In this document: positions 60,399 through 64,000 of the stretch, in pieces
Layout of the letters: each line of letters opens with the position of its first letter
Numbering within the stretch: position 1 is the stretch's first letter
Program-made: the position numbers and the translations under genes
The notes under the pieces: generated by a model
The model's database searches: none
What the model was told of the DNA's origin: nothing
What the model saw: the letters and a program-made list of their open reading frames with translations, nothing else
Source of the DNA: Hyphomicrobium sp.
GTDB lineage: Bacteria > Pseudomonadota > Alphaproteobacteria > Rhizobiales > Hyphomicrobiaceae
NCBI RefSeq assembly: GCF_003987855.1
Contig: NZ_RXIZ01000001.1
Coordinates: 23,772 to 87,771 of the forward strand
Length of the DNA stretch: 64,000 nucleotides
Direction: 5' to 3'

Positions 60399-61618
60399 GG
60401 CGCAACAAGTCCCAGCAAGTGCGCCATATCCTTGAAGAAAATCCGTACATGCGCGAGTGGCGCCTGCCGAACGAGTTTCTTTCGCATGTAAGATTCCCAG
60501 GTCAGACGCTGCACGTCACGATCACTGCACATGCTTACAAACCGTTCGCGTCGCCGATCGTTGCGGTACCAAAACCACTGCATGATCCCGAGGACCCAAA
60601 AGACGCGTCCGTGTTCGCGCATGAAGCGCTTGCGCGCCGTCGCCAACGCACGTGCGTCACCAGTGACAAGGAACTGATCGACCGCATCGGCAGCAAGCCG
60701 ACCGCCTGTCATTGCATAGTAGATGCCTTCGCCCGAGGCGGGCGCAACAACGCCGGCCGCGTCTCCAGCGAGGACGACATCTCGTCCGTTGTCCCATTTC
60801 TTCAATGGGCGGAGCGGAATTGGCGCGCCTTCCTTCCGGATGGTCTCTGCCGTATCTAGGCCCGAGTTGATGCGCAAATTCCGAACCGCACCCTTCAGCG
60901 AAAAGCCCTTGTGCGCGCTTCCTGTCCCGATGCTCGCGGTCTCGCCGTGCGGGAAAACCCAGGCATAGAAATCCGGCGATAGCGAACCTTTATAGAAAAT
61001 ATCGCAGCGAAACCGGTCATACATCGCCGCTGGTTCCACACTCCGGTCAGGTTGGTCGGCTGGAATTCGGATGACCTCGTGGTAGGCAAAGACGTGGGGA
61101 ACACGCCCAGCGTTCGGAATGGCCTGCCGAGCCACCGCGGAGACAGCACCGTCCGCACCAATGACCGACTTCGCGCGCAACGTCCTGACCTCTGCCGCCC
61201 CTTCTGAACCCTTGCTGCGATAGCTCACCAGCGCAACGTCATCCGCATCCCGCGCCAGCGAAACGAACGTCCCCTCGATCCGCAAAGCTCCCGAGGATCT
61301 GGCGCGCTCGCGCAGCCACTCATCGAAAACATCGCGATCAACCATGCCGACATATCCATTGCTCTGGATCGGCATGTCGACGCGCCGCGCGGACGGAGAA
61401 AAGATGCACGCACCCCGAACGCGCGCGACCAGAAGATGATCGGGGATCGCGAACTCTTCGACGAGCTTGGGTGGCACAGCGCCCCCGCAAGGTTTGATGC
61501 GGCCGGCGCGATCAAGAAGAGCAACGGACCAGCCTTTTCTCGCCAGATCGTGTGCTGCGGTAGCGCCCGCAGGTCCACCACCAACGACTACGACATCGAA
61601 CGTGGTGTTCTCCTGCAT
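60395..61618 (-). CDS. bchP: geranylgeranyl diphosphate/bacteriochlorophyll reductase
   Basis: A 407-residue flavoprotein that reduces the geranylgeranyl tail of bacteriochlorophyll to phytyl. The FAD motif is VVVGGGPAGATAAHDLA (10-26), then RIKPCGGAVPPKL and a late GDAAGVVAPASGEGIYYAM (FAD C-terminal block). The family call over other GG reductases is supported by the operon (bchG, pucC-like, tspO). The gap to the upstream transporter gene is 5 nt. Confidence 0.92.
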   Translation of the reverse strand: MQENTTFDVVVVGGGPAGATAAHDLARKGWSVALLDRAGRIKPCGGAVPPKLVEEFAIPDHLLVARVRGACIFSPSARRVDMPIQSNGYVGMVDRDVFDEWLRERARSSGALRIEGTFVSLARDADDVALVSYRSKGSEGAAEVRTLRAKSVIGADGAVSAVARQAIPNAGRVPHVFAYHEVIRIPADQPDRSVEPAAMYDRFRCDIFYKGSLSPDFYAWVFPHGETASIGTGSAHKGFSLKGAVRNLRINSGLDTAETIRKEGAPIPLRPLKKWDNGRDVVLAGDAAGVVAPASGEGIYYAMTGGRLAADAVDQFLVTGDARALATARKRFMREHGRVFWVLGIMQWFWYRNDRRRERFVSMCSDRDVQRLTWESYMRKKLVRQAPLAHVRIFFKDMAHLLGLVAP

Positions 61619-61623
61619 GACCG

Positions 61624-62967
61624 TTACCCTTTGACTGGTTCACCATTTGCGAGAGTTGCGGGCGCGCGCCAATGACTTGCGGCGCGATCATCGCCTCGCG
61701 GCATCCCAACGACCAAAAGAGAAGCGCCTAGGAACAGCAGAGCCTCGAGGCAAAACGCGCTGGCGTAGGAAAACTCTACCGATCCGCTCATCAAGCGCGC
61801 CACGTCGACGATAACCGTGCCGAGAAAGCCGCCGATGCCGAAAGCGAGACCCTGTGCGGCGCCCCATACGCCCATCCGAACGCCTTCGGATTTATGCCGC
61901 CCCGCCTTGGCAAGCGCCATCATCGTGCCGATGGTGGCGACAGCGAACGCACCGTTCGAAAAACCCAGCGCCCAGACGTTGAGGGACATCGGCCAGCTTT
62001 CACCCCTGAAAGCCGCAACTGATAATCCCAGGAGCGCCACGCTCGAAGCAATGCACCCCAACACGGCCCATGTGGCAAGCGGGATCGAGCGAACCTTCAT
62101 GCCGAGAAAACCGATGAGCAGCATTCCGGCGAACACGCCGCCGTGTTGAATGCCGGACAGCTCCGTTGATTGCCCCGGCGTATAGCCGAAGACGGAACCC
62201 GAAAATGGCTCTAGGATGAGATCTTGGGCGTTGTAAGCCAGCATTGAAACGAACACGAAGATTGTCAGTCGGCGTGCCGGCCCGTCGGACCAGACATCCA
62301 GCACAGCGGCCTTGAACCCGACCGGAGTTTGCCGCGCCAAATCGCGAACTGGCGCGTTGTCCGAGTTTTGTGTCTCAAGACCCCAGAGCGCGACGCTCGC
62401 AAGCCCGACCGCGATGGCTCCGACGATCAGCGTCACGACGACGAGTCGCTGCGCAGAATAAGGGTCGAGCACTTTACCCACGCTGATGGCCGTGATTGCG
62501 ATCCCGGCAATCATCATCAGCCAGACGAGAGTTGCAGCGCCCGAGCGCTTATCTTCGCCCGCCTTCGCGGCAAGCAGCGCCAGCAGAGAAGTGCCGGCGG
62601 CACCGACGCCAAGCCCGATCATCGTGAAAGCGACGACCGCCAATAGAAGGCCGGCAGTCGTACTCGATGAAAGCAACAGAATGGAGAGCGAAGCTAGCAA
62701 AGCACCGAGCGCGAGCATCGTCATCCCACCGATGATCCAGGGCGTTCGCCGCCGGCTTACGTCCGAGCTATGCCCCCAATATGGACGCAGCAACTGCACC
62801 GCGTAATGCAAGCCGACCAGCGCGCCGGGCACCACCGCAGGAAGCGCGAGTTCAACGACCATCACGCGGTTCATGGTCGATGTCGAAAGCACGACGATCG
62901 AGCCGATCGCGGATTGGACCAAGCCCAGGCGTACAATCTGGAACCAGCTTAGGTAGGGAGCGCTCAT
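61624..62967 (-). CDS. BCD-family MFS transporter (Bch2/PucC/LhaA type)
   Basis: 447 residues from ATG 62967, which overlaps the bchG stop (ATGA). It has about 12 membrane helices and PucC-family blocks: FQIVRLGLVQSAIGSIVVL at the start, LVGLHYAVQLLRPYWGHSSD and GAAGTSLLALLAAKA. Members (Orf428/Bch2, PucC, LhaA) help bacteriochlorophyll delivery or light-harvesting assembly. The position between bchG and bchP matches Orf428 of Rhodobacter. The exact substrate is unknown. Confidence 0.9.
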   Translation of the reverse strand: MSAPYLSWFQIVRLGLVQSAIGSIVVLSTSTMNRVMVVELALPAVVPGALVGLHYAVQLLRPYWGHSSDVSRRRTPWIIGGMTMLALGALLASLSILLLSSSTTAGLLLAVVAFTMIGLGVGAAGTSLLALLAAKAGEDKRSGAATLVWLMMIAGIAITAISVGKVLDPYSAQRLVVVTLIVGAIAVGLASVALWGLETQNSDNAPVRDLARQTPVGFKAAVLDVWSDGPARRLTIFVFVSMLAYNAQDLILEPFSGSVFGYTPGQSTELSGIQHGGVFAGMLLIGFLGMKVRSIPLATWAVLGCIASSVALLGLSVAAFRGESWPMSLNVWALGFSNGAFAVATIGTMMALAKAGRHKSEGVRMGVWGAAQGLAFGIGGFLGTVIVDVARLMSGSVEFSYASAFCLEALLFLGASLLVVGMPRGDDRAASHWRAPATLANGEPVKG

Positions 62968-63872
62968 AGCATCGCTCCGTTGATCGAGCGGAGCGCGAAC
63001 GCCGCGATGAGCATTCCACTCACGTAGAGGCTCACGCCCGTCGCGTTGTACCATGGCGCAAGCTCTCGAGGTGATTTCACCAGCCGCGTCATGAGATAGA
63101 GCTGCACTGCGAGCGAGACCGCAATCAGCGCCGCATGGATTGGACGATTCCAATCAAACAGCAGTCCGATGACCACGATCTGCGGGATAGCCATCATCAC
63201 GCAGGCAATAAGTCCCGCGCGCTCGGCGCCATGCTGGACCGGCAACGATGCGATCCCGAAGCGTTTGTCACCTTCGATCGACTTGAAGTCGTTGAGTGTC
63301 ATGATCCCGTGCGCGCCGAAACTGTAAAGCAGGGGAACGACAAGTCCGGGCCAATTCGGAAGCGCGCCGGCCATGACGCTTGCACCGGTGATCCAGGGCA
63401 AGCCTTCATAACAAAGAGCAACTGCCGAGTTTCCCCACCAGCCGTTGGTCTTCAACCGCACGGGAGGTGCGCTATAGGCCCATGCTAAAACCAGTCCGAT
63501 AATGGTGGCGACAAAAACGATGTTGCCGAGGGTGGACGCGACAGCAAGCGAGACCGCGCTCCAGAGCACCGCGAAGTAGAGGCCCCAATCGCCGGGCACA
63601 CGCCCTGACGGAATTGGCCGATACGGCTCGTTGATGGCGTCGACTCCGCGATCGAACCAATCATTGACGATCTGGCTCGTCGCGCACACCAGCGGACCAG
63701 TTAGAATGGCGCCGAGCGCTACGAAGGACCAGCGTCCCTCGACGGACGTCCCGGCAGAAACGACGCCGCACATGAACGCCCACATTGGCGGAAACCAAGT
63801 GACGGGTTTCATGAGCTCGAGGAGAGCCGAGGCGGTTACGCCGATGTGCGTCGCTTCGATGGATCGTTTCAT
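62964..63872 (-). CDS. bchG: bacteriochlorophyll synthase (prenyl transferase)
   Basis: A 302-residue UbiA-type membrane enzyme that attaches the geranylgeranyl tail to bacteriochlorophyllide. The diphosphate-binding motif is NDWFDRGVDAINEPYRPIPS, with PVTWFPPMWAFMCG near the N-terminus and a second aspartate motif MTLNDFKSIEGDKRFG. It has nine or so helices. It is the first gene of the operon here and is preceded by a palindrome 2 nt before the start codon. Confidence 0.94.
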   Translation of the reverse strand: MKRSIEATHIGVTASALLELMKPVTWFPPMWAFMCGVVSAGTSVEGRWSFVALGAILTGPLVCATSQIVNDWFDRGVDAINEPYRPIPSGRVPGDWGLYFAVLWSAVSLAVASTLGNIVFVATIIGLVLAWAYSAPPVRLKTNGWWGNSAVALCYEGLPWITGASVMAGALPNWPGLVVPLLYSFGAHGIMTLNDFKSIEGDKRFGIASLPVQHGAERAGLIACVMMAIPQIVVIGLLFDWNRPIHAALIAVSLAVQLYLMTRLVKSPRELAPWYNATGVSLYVSGMLIAAFALRSINGAML

Positions 63873-63874
63873 TG

Positions 63875-63892
63875 CGTCAATTTACATTGACA
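63875..63892. promoter_or_regulatory. PpsR/CrtJ-like palindrome at the bchG start
   Basis: CGT-N12-ACA on the plus strand, one base from the PpsR consensus TGT-N12-ACA, with a perfect inner inverted repeat GTCAAT-TTAC-ATTGAC (63876-63891). It lies immediately before the bchG ATG, which is close for a repressor site but fits blocking of a short leader. Confidence 0.45.
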
Positions 63893-63961
63893 CTTCGACG
63901 CGAACAAGCAGGAATTCTGCTTTTCTCGATTCAGTCGATCAGGCTCGAGATGAAATTGAAA

Positions 63962-64000
63962 TCAGTCGCCGTCGTCGTCGACGTCGCTGATGCCGAAGCG
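63962..64000 (-). CDS. possible C-terminus of a gene entering from the right edge
   Basis: The last 39 bases read on the minus strand as RFGISDVDDDGD and a TGA stop. The acidic end after an RFGI block is reminiscent of Fis-type regulators such as PpsR/CrtJ, which often lie next to bch genes. Two other frames are also open here, so this is only a lead. A short AGCAG/CTGCT hairpin follows at about 63908-63922. Confidence 0.25.
   Translation of the reverse strand, partial: RFGISDVDDDGD

Noticed and set aside
1-64000. Search for tRNA, rRNA, CRISPR, insertion sequences, integrases or phage genes
   Set aside because: I saw no cloverleaf-like genes, regular repeat-spacer arrays, transposase or integrase motifs anywhere in the window.

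Overview
The window reads as chromosome of a GC-rich alphaproteobacterium, most likely order Hyphomicrobiales (Rhizobiales), from a phototrophic or bacteriochlorophyll-bearing lineage. The reasons are a bchG - bch2/pucC-like - bchP - tspO run at the right end, an HWE-type histidine kinase, a DksA with a degenerate one-cysteine finger, two Ku genes, and several matches to the alphaproteobacterial general-stress promoter (GGAAC, 16 nt, CGTT). I see no insertion sequence, phage, tRNA, rRNA or CRISPR array. Genus and species cannot be told from sequence alone.

Layout. 1-5150: a FliO-like membrane protein, a small secreted protein, a DksA with a histone-H1-like tail, a solitary MoxR ATPase and a glutamine-dependent asparagine synthetase. 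5152-8891: a TetR regulator divergent from an EmrA/EmrB efflux pair, with three related palindromes between them. 8888-13460: a SnoaL-like protein, a patatin / acetoacetate decarboxylase / 3-hydroxybutyrate dehydrogenase operon, and an MFS exporter. 13920-18317: a MASE1-PAS-GGDEF-EAL protein and a LuxR-like regulator. 18333-23291: small secreted and membrane proteins, a GFA protein and a sulfotransferase/CysQ pair. 23384-26670: a radical-SAM repair protein overlapping a UdgX-type uracil-DNA cross-linking protein, then a small basic protein and a stress-type PPOX protein on the other strand.

26785-42516 is the centrepiece. A six-gene minus-strand operon encodes a stressosome (RsbR, RsbS, RsbT), a SpoIIE phosphatase fused to an RsbT-like ATPase, and two hybrid histidine kinases, one of which also starts with an RsbT-like ATPase. 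It has a perfect EcfG-type promoter. Divergent from it lies a 1484-residue double hybrid kinase. This is followed by a small protein with two Cys pairs, then a CheB-CheR-PAS-HWE kinase overlapping a single-domain response regulator.

43139-52820: an autotransporter, a probable small RNA unit with a stress-type promoter and a strong terminator, a periplasmic glucan protein (OpgD-like) and a Ku gene driven by back-to-back perfect EcfG promoters, a second Ku, exonuclease III and a small membrane protein. 53026-59437: a class III cyclase with TPRs, an OmpA-domain protein, a secreted TPR-CHAT protein and a second autotransporter. 59623-63872: the bacteriochlorophyll esterification operon, with a PpsR/CrtJ-like site at its head.

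The genes fit together as a stress-response island. Damage repair (Ku, ExoIII, UdgX with radical SAM), envelope change (OpgD, GlsB-like) and signalling (stressosome, HWE kinase, FAT-GUY-like regulator) sit together, and several units carry the same promoter type. The sigma factor itself (ecfG/nepR/phyR) and ligD are not in the window.
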